Origin: Archivesica marissinica
Lineage: Eukaryota; Mollusca; Bivalvia; Venerida; Vesicomyidae
Direction of reading: 5' to 3'
NCBI GenBank assembly: GCA_014843695.1
Contig: CM026398.1
Span: 12,037,584-12,101,583 of the forward strand
Length of the DNA stretch: 64,000 nt
Shown: in pieces, positions 37,199 to 48,008 of the stretch
Position numbering within the stretch: the first letter of the stretch is position 1
Layout: the number at the start of each line of letters is the position of its first letter
Translations under genes and position numbers: made by a program
The notes under the pieces: generated by a model
What the model was told of the DNA's origin: nothing
Seen by the model: the letters and a program-made list of their open reading frames with translations, nothing else
The model's database searches: none

Positions 37199-37465
37199 TT
37201 TACTAAAGGTTATTTGCTTTCTGTCTGTGATGTCACGGAGCCCCATGCAGTAACATCAAGGTGGATATTTAAGATACTCGTAGTACCTTAATAATGCTCA
37301 ATATACAATATTGTATTAATACATTGAAAGACTAGCAATAATAGTAATAATAATAACCTCTTTATTTAACGAGAGACCCTCAACAAATTAAAACATGATA
37401 TAGCAAAATGAAACATAGCAACACTATCATATACAGAGTGGCATGTGAAGTAAGTAAGCTGCAAG
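37199..37465. other. Single-copy spacer, possible LINE tail
   Basis: taataataataacctctttatttaac at about 37345-37371 could be the reverse-oriented (ATT)n tail end of a non-LTR element; weak. Confidence 0.3.
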
Positions 37466-37473
37466 AACTAATA

Positions 37474-37705
37474 GTTTAGTTTATACAAATTTATTTTAGT
37501 TCAATTGCGAAACAAGTTATTTCAACTTATATTAATCACTCTCGAGACCCCTCATTCCTGATGGAACCCATCGCCACGAGGGAGAGAGAAGAGGCAACGT
37601 GGAATTTAAATGCCTTGCCTAAGGGCACAATCGTAACGGCTCCAGCGGGGCTCGAACTCCGGACCTTTCGAACCTGAAGCGAACGCGCATCCACTGCGCT
37701 ATCCC
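37474..37705 (-). mobile_element. SINE-A, full length, 8-bp TSD
   Basis: The tail, body and tRNA-like head are complete; on + the B-box reads ggggctcgaactccgg and the A-box gcgctatccc. The direct repeat aactaata is at 37466-37473 and 37706-37713. Confidence 0.88.
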
Positions 37706-37954
37706 AACTAATACTTATATATACATGTGTCATTCTGTTCTGTTCACCATCTGATATATAAATGGGCTATTTATAATGTTCGTTAGCATGTCGTTCTTGT
37801 ATTAAATGCTATGTGAGTGTAATCCTTCTCCCAGCTTGTTTATATGTATGAAAACAGTGTATTACCCTTTATATAATGACAGCATGGGTCTTCTGGACTC
37901 GTGGACTGTTTGAAATAAACTGTCAAACTAAAAAATCGCGACAATCGCATTGGA

Positions 37955-38492
37955 GCAGTTTCAGACCGCGCGGTTAAGTGGTTAAGATCGCTGACTTGTA
38001 TACCTCTGTAACATATCATCACTGATGGCCCCGCATGTGTGTATGTGTTTTACGTTTATTTATCGTCGCTACCGGTTGCCCATATGAGTAATTTTAGATT
38101 TGTGGATGATAGTGCAATGATACAGACATAGACCCATTCCAGAGTCTCCTCTGGTTCTTTTACGTGCACGGTGTAAAGCACCGACACGAGACATCGGTTT
38201 AACGTCCCATCTGAAAGACTGTTAATTGTATTAGGGTCAGACGGGGGGATCGAACCTGCGTTCCCTGGATTACCAATCCAGCGTGTTACCACTGGACTAC
38301 ATATCCGTCTGTTAATGGCCCCGCGCTCAGACCTGGTATGTTTATATGAAAAGTTGGCAGTTTCTTACGGAGGTTGGTGCACCAAGTACTGGTTAAACGC
38401 TGGAGCCTGCCTAGGAAAGGTGTTGTTAGGTAAACTGCTCGTTACTCAAATGGGCAACCGGTAACGACGTTAAATATACTTAAATTTAAAAA
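37955..38492 (+). mobile_element. SINE-B interrupted by a SINE-D
   Basis: The 5' half (about 37955-38034) has gcggttaagtggttaagatc and catcactgatgg. The 3' half (38325-38492) has gctcagacctg, ggcagtttcttacggaggtt and the tail gggcaaccggtaacgacgtt. The two halves join perfectly once the insert and one TSD copy are removed. Confidence 0.85.
38035..38314 (-). mobile_element. SINE-D inserted in SINE-B, 10-bp TSD
   Basis: Flanked by atggccccgc at 38025-38034 and 38315-38324. It lacks the gcgacgcctcctgaagagat step of the family but is otherwise complete, with a readable tRNA-like head. It is younger than the SINE-B it sits in. Confidence 0.88.
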
Positions 38493-38499
38493 AAGAGAA

Positions 38500-38610
38500 G
38501 GAATCCATCAGCACGATGTAGTGATAAGGGTTGATGTGGATTTAAATGTGTTGCCGACACCAGTATCGAGGTTATGACTGCACTCTAACTCGCAATCCCC
38601 GGTTGCAAGG
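38500..38610 (-). mobile_element. Degenerate SINE-A relic
   Basis: gaatccatcagcacgatg, gtggatttaaatgtgttgcc and tcgaggttatgac track the SINE-A body with many changes. An old copy. Confidence 0.4.
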
Positions 38611-39172
38611 GCGAACATTATTCCTTACGTAATAGATGCTTCACATAGTTCAATAACAGATCAATAGCCGTCGATCTGGCGATCGTTATCCATTTGTTGT
38701 AATAAAATGTTAGGATCGTACACTAAATGTGTCTGCTTCACAGCTTTATTCTGTATGTTCGGTTGATACACCGATATCATGCGTAATAATCCGTCCATGT
38801 TTATGGTTCAATGTGACAACCATATTATATATCTCGGCTTATTCCGACTAAATTAGGAATGTTAAAACATACACACGAAAAACACGTAAACAATGGCCGA
38901 AAACAAATCTTTAGTAGCCTCTATACGAGTGACGTTATGCAGGAATGCTGTATTGGAAACTATTTTGATTTGAATTTGATAGTTTTGTGTTCTTCCTAAT
39001 TAGGGGTTTGTTTTCGATATGTAACTTCAGGCGCTCACTGAATGAGGTAGTCGTTTCGTTTCGGGATAACATCTGATGCAGCGGATTAGTACATTGATTC
39101 CCCCACTGGTCTCGTAACCCCGGGGTCCTTGGTTCGATCCCTCTCTAAGCAATACTAACATGATTTTAGATG
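38611..39172. other. Single-copy spacer ending in a tRNA-like motif
   Basis: No gene. At about 39075-39150, gatgcagcggattagtac and ccttggttcgatccctc look like the A- and B-boxes of another tRNA-derived SINE head, just before the 47-bp array. Confidence 0.35.
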
Positions 39173-40474
39173 TTCGGATGGGACGGCTATACGCCGATGT
39201 CTTGTATCGATGCATTACGTTCGGATGGGACGGCTATACGCCGATGTCTTGTATCGATGCAGTACGTTCGGATGAGACGGCTATACGCCGATGTCTTGTA
39301 TCGATGCATTACGTTCGGATGGGACGGCTATTCGCCGATGTCTTGTATCGATGCATTACGTTCGGATGGGACGGCTATACGCCGATGTCTTGTATCGATG
39401 CAGTACGTTCGGATGAGACGGCTATACGCCGATGTCTTGTATCGATGCATTACGTTCGGTTGGGACGGCTATACGCCGGTGTCTTGTATCGATGCAGTAC
39501 GTTCGGATGGGACGGCTATACGCCGATGTCTTGTATCGATGCATTACGTTCGGATGGGACGGCTATACGCCGATGTCTTGTATCGATGCATTACGTTCAG
39601 ATGGGACGGCTATACGCCGATGTCTTGCATCGATGCATTACGTTCGGATGGGACGGCTATATGCCGATGTCTTGCATCGATGCATTACGTTCGGATGGGA
39701 CGGCTATATGCCGATGTCTTGCATCGATGCATTACGTTCGGATGGGACGGCTATATGCCGATGTCTTGTATCGATGTATTACGTTCAGATGAGATCTTGT
39801 ATCGATGCATTACGTTCAGATGGGACGGCTATACGCCGATGTCTTGTATCGATGCATTACGTTCGGATGGGACGGCTATACGCCGATGTCTTGCATCGAT
39901 GCATTACGTTCGGATGGGACGGCTATATGCCGATGTCTTGCATCGATGCATTACGTTCGGATGGGACGGCTATATGCCGATGTCTTGCATCGATGCATTA
40001 CGTTCGGATGGGACGGCTATATGCCGATGTCTTGTATCGATGCATTACGTTCGGATGGGACGGCTATACGCCAATGTCTTGTATCGATGCATTACGTTCA
40101 GATGGGACGGCTATACGCCGATGTCTTGTATCGATGCATTACGTTCGGATGAGACGGCTATTCGCCGATGTCTTGTATTGATGCATTACGTTCGGATGGG
40201 ACGGCTATACGCCGATGTCTTGTATCGATGCATTACGTTCGGATGAGACGGCTATACGCCGATGTCTTGTATCGATGCATTACGTTCGGATGGGACGGCT
40301 ATATGCCGATGTCTTGTATCGCTGCATTACGTTCGGATGGGACGGCTATACGCCGATGTCTTGTATCGATGCATTACGTTCGGATGGGACGGCTATATGC
40401 CGATGTCTTGTATCGATGCATTACGTTCGGATGGGACGGCTATACGCCGATGTCTTGTATCGATGCATTACGTC
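39173..40474. repeat. 47-bp minisatellite, about 28 copies
   Basis: Units contain ttcggatgggacggctatac, gccgatgtcttgtatcgatg and cattacg. The 47-bp period rotates the frame and the unit has no stop in any + frame, so all three + frames stay open (ORFs of 210-358 codons are artefacts). One unit at about 39780-39800 has a 30-bp deletion. Confidence 0.97.
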
Positions 40475-40540
40475 GTGTGCGTAAAACGAACCATAGAAGC
40501 ATGTGGCATGAGTCTCTGTCTGTATCACTTCACCCGCTAA
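40475..40540 (+). mobile_element. SINE-D internal fragment
   Basis: cgtgtgcgtaaaacgaacca and tgagtctctgtctgtatcac match the middle of SINE-D with substitutions. Confidence 0.45.
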
Positions 40541-40604
40541 TGTCAAAATACTCTATTTTTTGTCTATTGGTAGGAATGAAAATACAACAGTACGACCACC
40601 AATG

Positions 40605-40854
40605 GTCCGCCTCCGTAGTCGAGTGGTTACGGTCGCTGACTTGTATACCACTGTAACCTATCATCACTGATGGTCACGGGTTCGAGCTCCGCTTATATGA
40701 AAAAGTTGGCAGTTTCTTACGGAGGTTGGTGCACCCAAGTACTGGTTAACCGCTGGAGCCTGCCCAGGAAAGGTGTTGTTAGGTAAACTGCCCGCCGGCG
40801 ATATAGCCCGAAATGGTGCTGATGCAAGCGTAAAACCCGAAATATAACATAATA
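40605..40854 (+). mobile_element. SINE-B with a different 3' end, 13-bp direct repeat
   Basis: Head cctccgtagtcgagtggtta and body ggcagtttcttacggaggtt. After gtaaactgcccg the 3' part switches to cggcgatatagcccgaaatg and gcgtaaaacccg, unlike other SINE-B copies. acgaccaccaatg is at 40592-40604 and 40855-40867, consistent with a target-site duplication. Confidence 0.75.
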
Positions 40855-40867
40855 ACGACCACCAATG

Positions 40868-41187
40868 ATTTGTAATGGATTTTGAACAATAAACTATTCA
40901 AGATAGTCTCCAAGTTGGTTACTTATAATCTTGTGTACAATTGCAATACACATTGCAATCATGTGCTATTTGATAATGTTTATGCGAGTATGCTGGCTAT
41001 TTTTATTGTCTTATTAAATATTGTCCATTTTTGTTATGTCATACAAATGACGTAAATTATGTTCATGCTCCAATGAAACTGCAAATATATTTTATAATGA
41101 TGAATGTTATATATTTTTTTAAAACAATGATGTTCCTGTAAAAGATGTTTGTTTAATCCATATATACTTATATTAGAATTAGATATT
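40868..41187. other. Single-copy AT-rich spacer
   Basis: No gene recognised; possibly 3' UTR remains of a non-LTR element. Confidence 0.3.
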
Positions 41188-41407
41188 ATTTAGCTCGATT
41201 GCGAAACAAGTTCTTACAACTTATATTAATTACTCTCGAGGCCTCATTCCTGATGGAATCCATCGCCACGAGGGAGAGAGAAGAGGCAACGTGCAATTTA
41301 AATGCCTTGCCTAATGGCACAATGGTAACGGCTCCAGCGGGGCTCGAACTCCGGACATTTCGCACCTGAAGCAAACGCGCTACCACTACGCTATCCCGAC
41401 TTCCACT
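41188..41407 (-). mobile_element. SINE-A, full length
   Basis: On +: tagctcgattgcgaaacaag at the left, ggggctcgaactccggac (B-box) and cgctatcccgacttcca at the right. No convincing target-site duplication. Confidence 0.85.
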
Positions 41408-41759
41408 TACTAGGTTAATATTCGTTATGACTAACAAGTACATTTGTCTTACATACATAGCTTAGTTATGTTTTAACATTTTTCAGCATTTATCTTAGAA
41501 ACAAATTAATAATAAATATGCATATTATTATCAGTGATTCTAATTTTATAGCTGTTACCATTATTTTATGTTATATAGTCGGTTGTAAAGCTCACTCAGA
41601 GCTTGTGCTGTACTGTTGCTATCATGCCGACTCAAAATAAAAGTTATCTTATCTTATCTATCTTAAGATGGCCGTCGATCACACATATATCGCACTATCT
41701 CCGCTGATTTGCTCATGTGTGCTACTGTGTGGAAGCTACGATTAATACAAAACACACAC
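41408..41759. other. Spacer with a LINE-like end
   Basis: gactcaaaataaaagttatc followed by (TTATC)n at about 41638-41665 looks like a non-LTR 3' end with a pentanucleotide tail. Confidence 0.35.
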
Positions 41760-41999
41760 GAACAATATCGTTGTAAGCTATACACGGGTGTTAACTAACG
41801 AACACTATCGTTGTAAGCTATACACGGGTGTTAACTAACGAACAATATCGTTGTAAGCTATACACGGGTGTTAACTAACGAACAATATCGTTGTAAGCTA
41901 TACACGGGTGTTAACTAACGAACAATATCGTTGTAAGCTATACACTGGTGTTAACTAACGAACAATATCGTTGTAAGCTATACACTGGTGTTAACTAAC
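41760..41999. repeat. 40-bp minisatellite, 6 exact-length copies
   Basis: gaacaatatcgttgtaagct plus atacacgggtgttaactaac. Units are nearly identical (one cactatc, two cactggtg), so this expansion is young. Confidence 0.96.
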
Positions 42000-42063
42000 T
42001 TGTACTCGAAAATAAATAGAATTGCATTAATATAGAAAATGGGACCTATTTGTTTCTCACACA

Positions 42064-42350
42064 AGCGGTCTGTAGTCCAGTGGTAACACGCTGGACTGGT
42101 ATTCCAGGGATCGCATGTTCGATCCCACGTCTGACCCTAATAACATTAACAGTCTTTCAGATGGGACTTTAATCCGAGGTCTCATGTCGGTGCTGTACAC
42201 CGTGCACGTAAGAGAACCAGGTGAGACTCTGAAATGGGTCTCTATATCATTGCACTATCCTCCAAATATCTAAAATGACTAATCTCTTCAGGAGGCGTCG
42301 CTCATATGGGCAGCCGGTGGCGACGATAAATAAACGTAAAACACACACAG
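42064..42350 (+). mobile_element. SINE-D, full length
   Basis: Head cggtctgtagtccagtggta, anticodon-arm region tggactggtattccag, B-box atgttcgatccc, body and tail cgacgataaataaacgtaaa followed by CA. Confidence 0.87.
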
Positions 42351-42357
42351 AACAGAT

Positions 42358-42650
42358 AATGACAAACTCTAACTTTACCCTACTAAACCAAATAATGACA
42401 AACTCCAACTTTACCCTCCTAAACCAAATAATGACAAACTCTAACGTTACCCTCCCAAACCAAATAGCGACAAACTCCAACTTTACCCTCCTAAACCAAA
42501 TAGTGACAAACTCCAAATTTACCCTCCTAAACCCAATAGTGACAAACTCCAACTTTACCCTCCTAAACCAAATAGTGACAACCTCCAACTTTACCGTCCT
42601 AAACCAAATAGTGACAAACTCCAACTTTACCCTCCCAAACCAAATAGTGA
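42358..42650. repeat. 36-bp minisatellite, about 8 copies
   Basis: aatgacaaactccaacttta plus ccctcctaaaccaaat. It starts a few bases after the SINE-D tail. Confidence 0.95.
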
Positions 42651-42798
42651 CATTTATAGACAATATTTCTTATATGCAATGTCACACTCCCGTATCACAG
42701 CAAAACAGTGCATTCTGTTCCACATTTTAAATTGTTATTTATCAGACATACCTTTAACCTAGTAAACTTACACATTACCACTATACATGTATATATTA

Positions 42799-43092
42799 AG
42801 TGTGTGTGTTTTACGTTTATTAATCGTCGCTACCGGTTGCCCATATGAGCAACTCCTCCTGAAGAGATTAGTCATTTTAGATGTTTGGAGGATAGTGCAA
42901 TGGTACAGACAGATACCCATTCCAGAGTATCCTCTTGTTCTGTTACGTGTACGGTGTAGAGCACCGACACGAAACCTCTATTTAAAGTCCCAGTTGAAAG
43001 ACTGTTAATTTTAGTATTGTCAGACGGGGGATCGAACCTGCGATCCCTGGATTACCAGTCCAGCGTGTTACCACTGGACTACAGATCCGTCT
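42799..43092 (-). mobile_element. SINE-D between long direct repeats
   Basis: Complete reverse copy (tail at left, agatccgtct at right). About 72 bp of flank (42725-42797) recurs diverged at 43092-43162, far longer than a normal target-site duplication. Confidence 0.85.
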
Positions 43093-43162
43093 TTAAATTG
43101 TTATATATCAGACAGACAGTTAACCAAGTAAACTTATAAATTACCATTATACCTGTATTAAG

Positions 43163-43384
43163 TATTAGTTCTTGAAGCTTATATCGTATTCACATTCCAG
43201 TCTGTTCGTCATTGTCTACATACTTCATTATGCTAGTTCGTGTGTTAATTTGTTGAGGGCCTCATGGTATATTGACGTAACTGTTTAATTGAGTTATCTC
43301 GTTGAATAAAATGTATTGTTCTTATTATTTAGATTGGGATTATCCATGTTATAATGCGAACGCATAGTTCATATACATTTCATT
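43163..43384. other. Spacer with a LINE-like end
   Basis: gttgagggcctcatggtata and gttgaataaaatgtattg resemble the element end at about 61110-61180 (gttgagggcctta, aaaataaagtctt). Probably non-LTR 3' debris. Confidence 0.3.
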
Positions 43385-43765
43385 TAGCTCGATTGCGAAA
43401 TAAGTTTTCAAAACAGTTTAATCGCTCTCGAGACATCGTGAAATGGAAGTCGTGATAGCGCGGTGGATGCGCGTTCGCTTCAGGTGCGAAAGGTCCGGAG
43501 TTCGAGCTCCGCCGGAGTCGTTACGAGTGTGCCCTTAGGCAAGGCATTTAAATTCCACGTTGCTTCTTCTCTCTCCCTCGTGGCGATGGATTCCATCAGG
43601 AATGAGGTCTCGCGAGTAATTAATATAAGTTGTAAGAACTTGTTTCGCAATCGAGCTAAAATAAATGTGTATAAACTAGACATCATTCCTGGTGGAATGC
43701 ACCACCACAAGAGAGAAGGCGACATGCCATGGCTTGCCTAATGACGTCATCACCGTGGTTCTAAT
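43385..43765 (-). mobile_element. Old SINE-A split by a younger SINE-A
   Basis: The left piece (43385-43437) has tagctcgattgcgaaataag and the right piece (43685-43765) has cattcctggtggaatg and catggcttgccta. Together they form one diverged minus-strand SINE-A. Confidence 0.7.
43438..43677 (+). mobile_element. SINE-A nested in an older SINE-A, 7-bp TSD
   Basis: Complete: A-box tagcgcggtggatgcgcg, B-box gagttcgagctcc, body and tail. agacatc flanks it at 43431-43437 and 43678-43684. It sits head-to-tail inside an opposite-strand copy of its own family. Confidence 0.85.
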
Positions 43766-44300
43766 GGCGTGCCATATATATTCAAACAGGCGATTTTATA
43801 TCACTGATGATCACCGTCTCAATGTTTCTGGTGTAGTTTTAGTAGATAAAGTTAATTTTATTTCCCTTAACGTAAAATCTATACTTTAAATTACGGACTA
43901 TTTTGTAGACATTATTTCCGCCAGCTTACGCCATTTCCGTTCGCTTACGCTATTTCAGTCGGTGTTCGTTATTTCCGGCAGTATACGCTATTTGCGTCAA
44001 TTAATAGGCCTACGACAATTACAATTAAATAACGTATTCAACATTGCATGTCCTGCGATTGTTTTAAATGACGGATTGGCTTGGCATCTCCCGCTTGACA
44101 TGGCTTATAGACACTTGTGTTGATACATGTTAATGTATTACAGTACTGATGTATCGGGAACAGTTCACAAATCTACAATGAGGTAAATAATTCAATTCGG
44201 AATGAGGCAGTTAATTATTTGTATTTGGTATGCAAGGTCAATAGGTGTGAACAGTCGGAATTAAAATATGTCCCAATCTAGTGGTGTAATTGTCGAAGTG
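43766..44300. other. Spacer with a short ctatttc-type repetition
   Basis: At about 43917-43995, cgccatttccgttcgcttac, gctatttcagtc and gtatacgctatttgcgtc repeat loosely. No gene. Confidence 0.35.
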
Positions 44301-44304
44301 TGCA

Positions 44305-45288
44305 AATCCCCTTCAGTCATTGATTCTTGAGCGCCATGTCAGCTTTCACTTGAAACAATTTCTCGAGGAACATAATTATATAATCGACAGTCCGGATTCC
44401 GTGAAAATCATTCATGTCATACTGCCCTTACACGCTTACTGGATGACTGGATATCAGCAATTGATAAGAATGAAGCAGTGGGCACAGTCTTTCTGGATCT
44501 TTCCAAAGCCTTTGATCTGGTTGATCATTCTATCTTAATACGTACATTAGCTTATTATGGTCTTGCTGAATCATCACAAAATTGGTTTTCCTCGTACTTA
44601 GCTGACAGGTTCCAACAAACGAATGTTTCTGGTGCTCGTTCTGATGCTGGACCTGTTGTTTCTGGTGTTCCTCAGGGGTTTGTCTTAGGTCCCATTCTCT
44701 TTATAATTTACATCAATGACTTACCTATGACTCTTACAAGCACAGTTGCAGACATATTTGCTGACGATACAACTATATCTGCCTCCGATCAATCTCTTGA
44801 CACTCTTACTACTTCTTTATCTACTGATTTGATAAATGTTCAACAGTGGTGTTTAGACAATCGTATGATTCTCAATACTTCTAAGACCAACATCATGTAT
44901 ATTTCCTCTAAATCAAAAGCTCATAGTATCAGTGAGTCTGCTCTTGAAGTGAAAGTGAACAACACCGTCATACATCCGAGTTCTGCTGAACGACTACTCG
45001 GAGTTATGATTGACAACACACTATCCTGGGATAAGCATACTGACAATGTTCTCAAAAAATGTAACTCTTATTTATATTTATTGTCTCGTATAAAAAGGTA
45101 TCTCTCTATTCCCAATCGCAACCTCTTCTACAATGCTTACATATTGCCTCACTTAGACTTTTGTTGTGTGATTTGGGGTAACTGCAACTCATCTTTAGAA
45201 GATAAAATAGTTCGGTTACAAAAGAGAGCAGCTAGACTAATTCTAGATCAGGACTTTGACACTCCATCGCAATTATTATTCTCCCAAC
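44305..45288 (+). pseudogene. Non-LTR (LINE) reverse transcriptase fragment
   Basis: Remains of the RT of a LINE, the likely kind of partner that mobilises SINEs. The first part (about 44305-44385) reads ILERHVSFHLKQFLEEHN. After a frameshift near 44380-44390 the reading continues QSGFRENHSCHTALTRLLDD into an open frame from 44478. There the RT motifs are in order: FLDLSKAFD (catalytic Asp), GVPQGFVLGP, FADDTT at about 44757 (catalytic Asp pair) and the thumb-like LGVMIDNTLSWDKH, then KRAARLILD. All three catalytic Asp are kept. The 5' part (endonuclease) is missing and the 3' end is cut at about 45288, where a minisatellite starts and the frame runs on to a stop at 45417. The style fits the CR1/Jockey-type clades; the exact clade is uncertain. 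A dead copy. Confidence 0.9.
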
Positions 45289-46003
45289 TATCGTTATCGA
45301 TATACGCACATTCATTGCACGTGACCGCGACATCGTTATCGATATACGCACATTCATTGCACGTGACAGCGACATCGTTATCGATATACGCACGTTCATT
45401 GCACGTGACAGCGACATAGTTTTCGATGTACACACGTTCATTGCACGTGCCAACGACATCGTTATCGATATACGCACATTCATTGCACGTGACAGCGACA
45501 TCGTTATCGATATACGCACATTCATTGCACGTGACAGCGACATCGTTATCGATATACGCACATTCACTGCACGTGACCGCGACATCGTTATCGATATACG
45601 CACATTCATTGCACGTGACAGCGACATCGTTATCGATATACGCACGTTCATTGCACGTGACAGCGACATAGTTTTCGATGTACACACGTTCATTGCACGT
45701 GCCAACGACATCGTTATCGATATACGCACATTCATTGCACGTGACAGCGACATCGTTATCGATATACGCACATTCACTGCACGTGACAGCGACATCGTTA
45801 TCGATATACGCACGTTCATTGCACGTGCCAGCGACATCGTTATCAATATACGCACATTCATTGCACGTGACAGCGACATCGTTATCAATATACGCACATT
45901 CATTGCACGTGACAGCGACATCGTTATCGATATACGCACATTCATTGCACGTGACAGCGACATCGTTATCGATATACGCACATTCATTGCACGTGACAGC
46001 GAC
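45289..46003. repeat. 42-bp minisatellite, 17 copies, CACGTG in each unit
   Basis: Units contain tcgttatcgatatacgcaca, ttcattgcacgtgacagc and gaca. Every unit has gCACGTG plus usually ATCGAT. 42 is a multiple of 3, hence long false ORFs on both strands. A five-to-six-unit block (with agttttcgatgtacacacg) is duplicated at about 45417 and 45669, spacing 252 bp. Confidence 0.97.
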
Positions 46004-46705
46004 TTCTATCAATCACTTATAAGTTCAGGTGCTACACGCATTCTAATCAACTTGGATTGCTCATCCAGATGGCTTCTCCAGATGGCTTCTCCAGATGGTT
46101 CCATGGCGGCGAGGGTAAAGAAACACCATGACGACGCCGCCGCCGCCGACGACGACGACAACAACAGCAACACACTACTGGCTAGAGTATGACATACCAT
46201 TTGTGGTATAGTGCAATCAATGGATATTGTCGTTATATTTTTGTCATATATTTTGTTTTTATTATTTTACCCCGTCGATTGCCTCAATTGAGTAATTTCA
46301 CGAATGTGTGATTTTTACATTGTCACCGGCACGCCCAGATTTGAGATGCATACATGTTCAATAGATTTTCATATCGTGTTATCGTCTTAACGTTTGTTAA
46401 TACATTCAGCATATTTAATGGTGTATAATGTTGAAATGCTAGGCGTCTTGTACATACGCATAGTCCGCAATATGCGCAACTTTCGGATTTACTTTAGGAA
46501 TCGTGGCACGCGAAAGGTATGTATTTTAATCCGTATATGCCGTGCCTAGCCCGGAGCTATCACGATATATTTACGGCAATCAAAGTACTGGAAACTGCAA
46601 TGAAGCACAATACAATGATATACTCGTATAGTGACAGAGCGTCCTGGCATTTTTAACGAAGACATGCAGCTCCATAAATAATGCATAAGTAGTTTTCAAT
46701 CAAGT
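46004..46705. other. Spacer with a GCC/GAC/CAA trinucleotide tract
   Basis: gacgccgccgccgccgac and gacgacgacaacaacagc form a short codon-like tract at about 46131-46169, preceded by three gatggcttctccagat copies at 46068-46100. No convincing gene. Confidence 0.4.
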
Positions 46706-46709
46706 GTCA

Positions 46710-46798
46710 AATGTTGCATGTCACGGAATGTCGCATGTCACGGAATATCGCATGTCACGGAATATCGCATGTCACGGAATATCACATGCCACAGTTAC
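46710..46798. repeat. 17-bp repeat, about 5 copies
   Basis: cgcatgtcacggaatat units. Confidence 0.88.
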
Positions 46799-47085
46799 AA
46801 ACAAACATGGAGAGAGAAAAAATCACAATTTACTTAAATAAATCAAATAAATGCTGAAATAGAAAGCACTCAAATTTAACTGCAAGTTAATGTGAATGAA
46901 TTAATAACCGGGCCATTAAATTAATGAAACTAATTAATTATAGTTTAACTTATGGCATATGTACATATCTCATAACACGTGGCACACACGTCAATATAAG
47001 TCGCACACTGACATACGCATCTTGATTTGTAGCTATGTTAATACATATATTCAGATAGTCAGGAGCATCTGGCTTATTAACCCGT

Positions 47086-47160
47086 AAAATGGCGGCGTGT
47101 TGAACGTCACGTGGTATTTAGTCACGTGATTGTAATTTCTATAGATTTCAGATGGCGGCA
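47086..47160 (+). promoter_or_regulatory. Intronic YY1-like and E-box cluster
   Basis: aaaatggcggc (47086-47096), CACGTG (47108-47113 and 47123-47128) and gatggcggc (47151-47159) lie within 75 bp. The mix of YY1-like and CACGTG sites resembles the 19306-19352 cluster. It could be an alternative promoter, an enhancer or a retroelement 5' UTR. Confidence 0.3.
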
Positions 47161-47245
47161 CGAGCATTTGTGTTATTGACATGTATTGAGCGAGCTCGAT
47201 TAATCAATAAATTACAACAATGATAAAATGTGTGCATGTTTGAAG

Positions 47246-47655
47246 GTGCCACGTGATATATGGTCAGGTGTGCCACGTGATATATGGTCCGGTGTGCCAC
47301 GTGCTATGTATTCAGGTGTGCCACGTGATATATGGTCAGGTGTGCCACGTGATGTATGGTCAGGTGTGCCACGTGATATATGGTCAGGTGTGCCACGTGA
47401 TATATGGTCAGGTGTACCACGTGATATATGGTCAGGTGTGCCACGTGATATATGGTCAGGTGTGCCACGTGATATATGGTCAGGTGTGCCACGTGATATA
47501 TGGTCAAGTGTGCCACGTGATATATGGTCAGGTGTGTCACGTGATATATGGTCAGGTGTGCCACGTGATATATGGTCAGGTGTGCCACGTTGTATATGGT
47601 CAGGTGTGCCACGTGCTATATGGTCAGATGTGCCACGTGCTATATGGTCAGGTGA
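47246..47655. repeat. 24-bp minisatellite, 17 copies, E-box in each unit
   Basis: gtgccacgtgatatatggtc plus aggt. Sixteen of seventeen units keep CACGTG; one has cacgttg. It sits about 1.9 kb upstream of Wnt exon 2. Confidence 0.97.
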
Positions 47656-47729
47656 TTGCAATCTACTATGCTAAAATAATATACATTCAACAAAAAACAA
47701 ACACGGTCCACCATATATTCCCATATTGT

Positions 47730-48008
47730 GTTACGAATTAGAGACATCCGTGACCGAGTGGTTACGAATTAGAGACATCCGTGACCGAGTGGTTACGAGT
47801 TAGCTACCTCCGTGACCGAGTGGTTACGAGTTAGCGACCTCCGTGACCGAGTGGTTACGAGTTAGCGACCTCCGTGACCGAGTGGTTACGAGTTAGGGAC
47901 CTCCGTGACCGAGTTATTACGAGTTAGCGACCTCCGTGACCGAGTGGTTACGAGTTAGTGACCTCCGTGACCGTTTGGTTACGAGTTAGGGACCTCCGTG
48001 ACCGAGTG
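47730..48008. repeat. 31-bp repeat, 9 copies, built on a Pol III A-box
   Basis: gttacgagttagcgacctcc plus gtgaccgagtg, exactly 31 bp each. The segment ctccgtgaccgagtggttac is the A-box head of the SINE-E that directly follows. Confidence 0.93.

Noticed and set aside
39160..40656. Overlapping ORFs of 210-358 codons in all + frames
   Set aside because: The 47-bp unit rotates the frame and has no stop; a pure repeat artefact.
46009..46200. 63-codon minus-strand ORF with Ser/Ala runs
   Set aside because: It comes from a GCC/GAC trinucleotide tract without other coding evidence.
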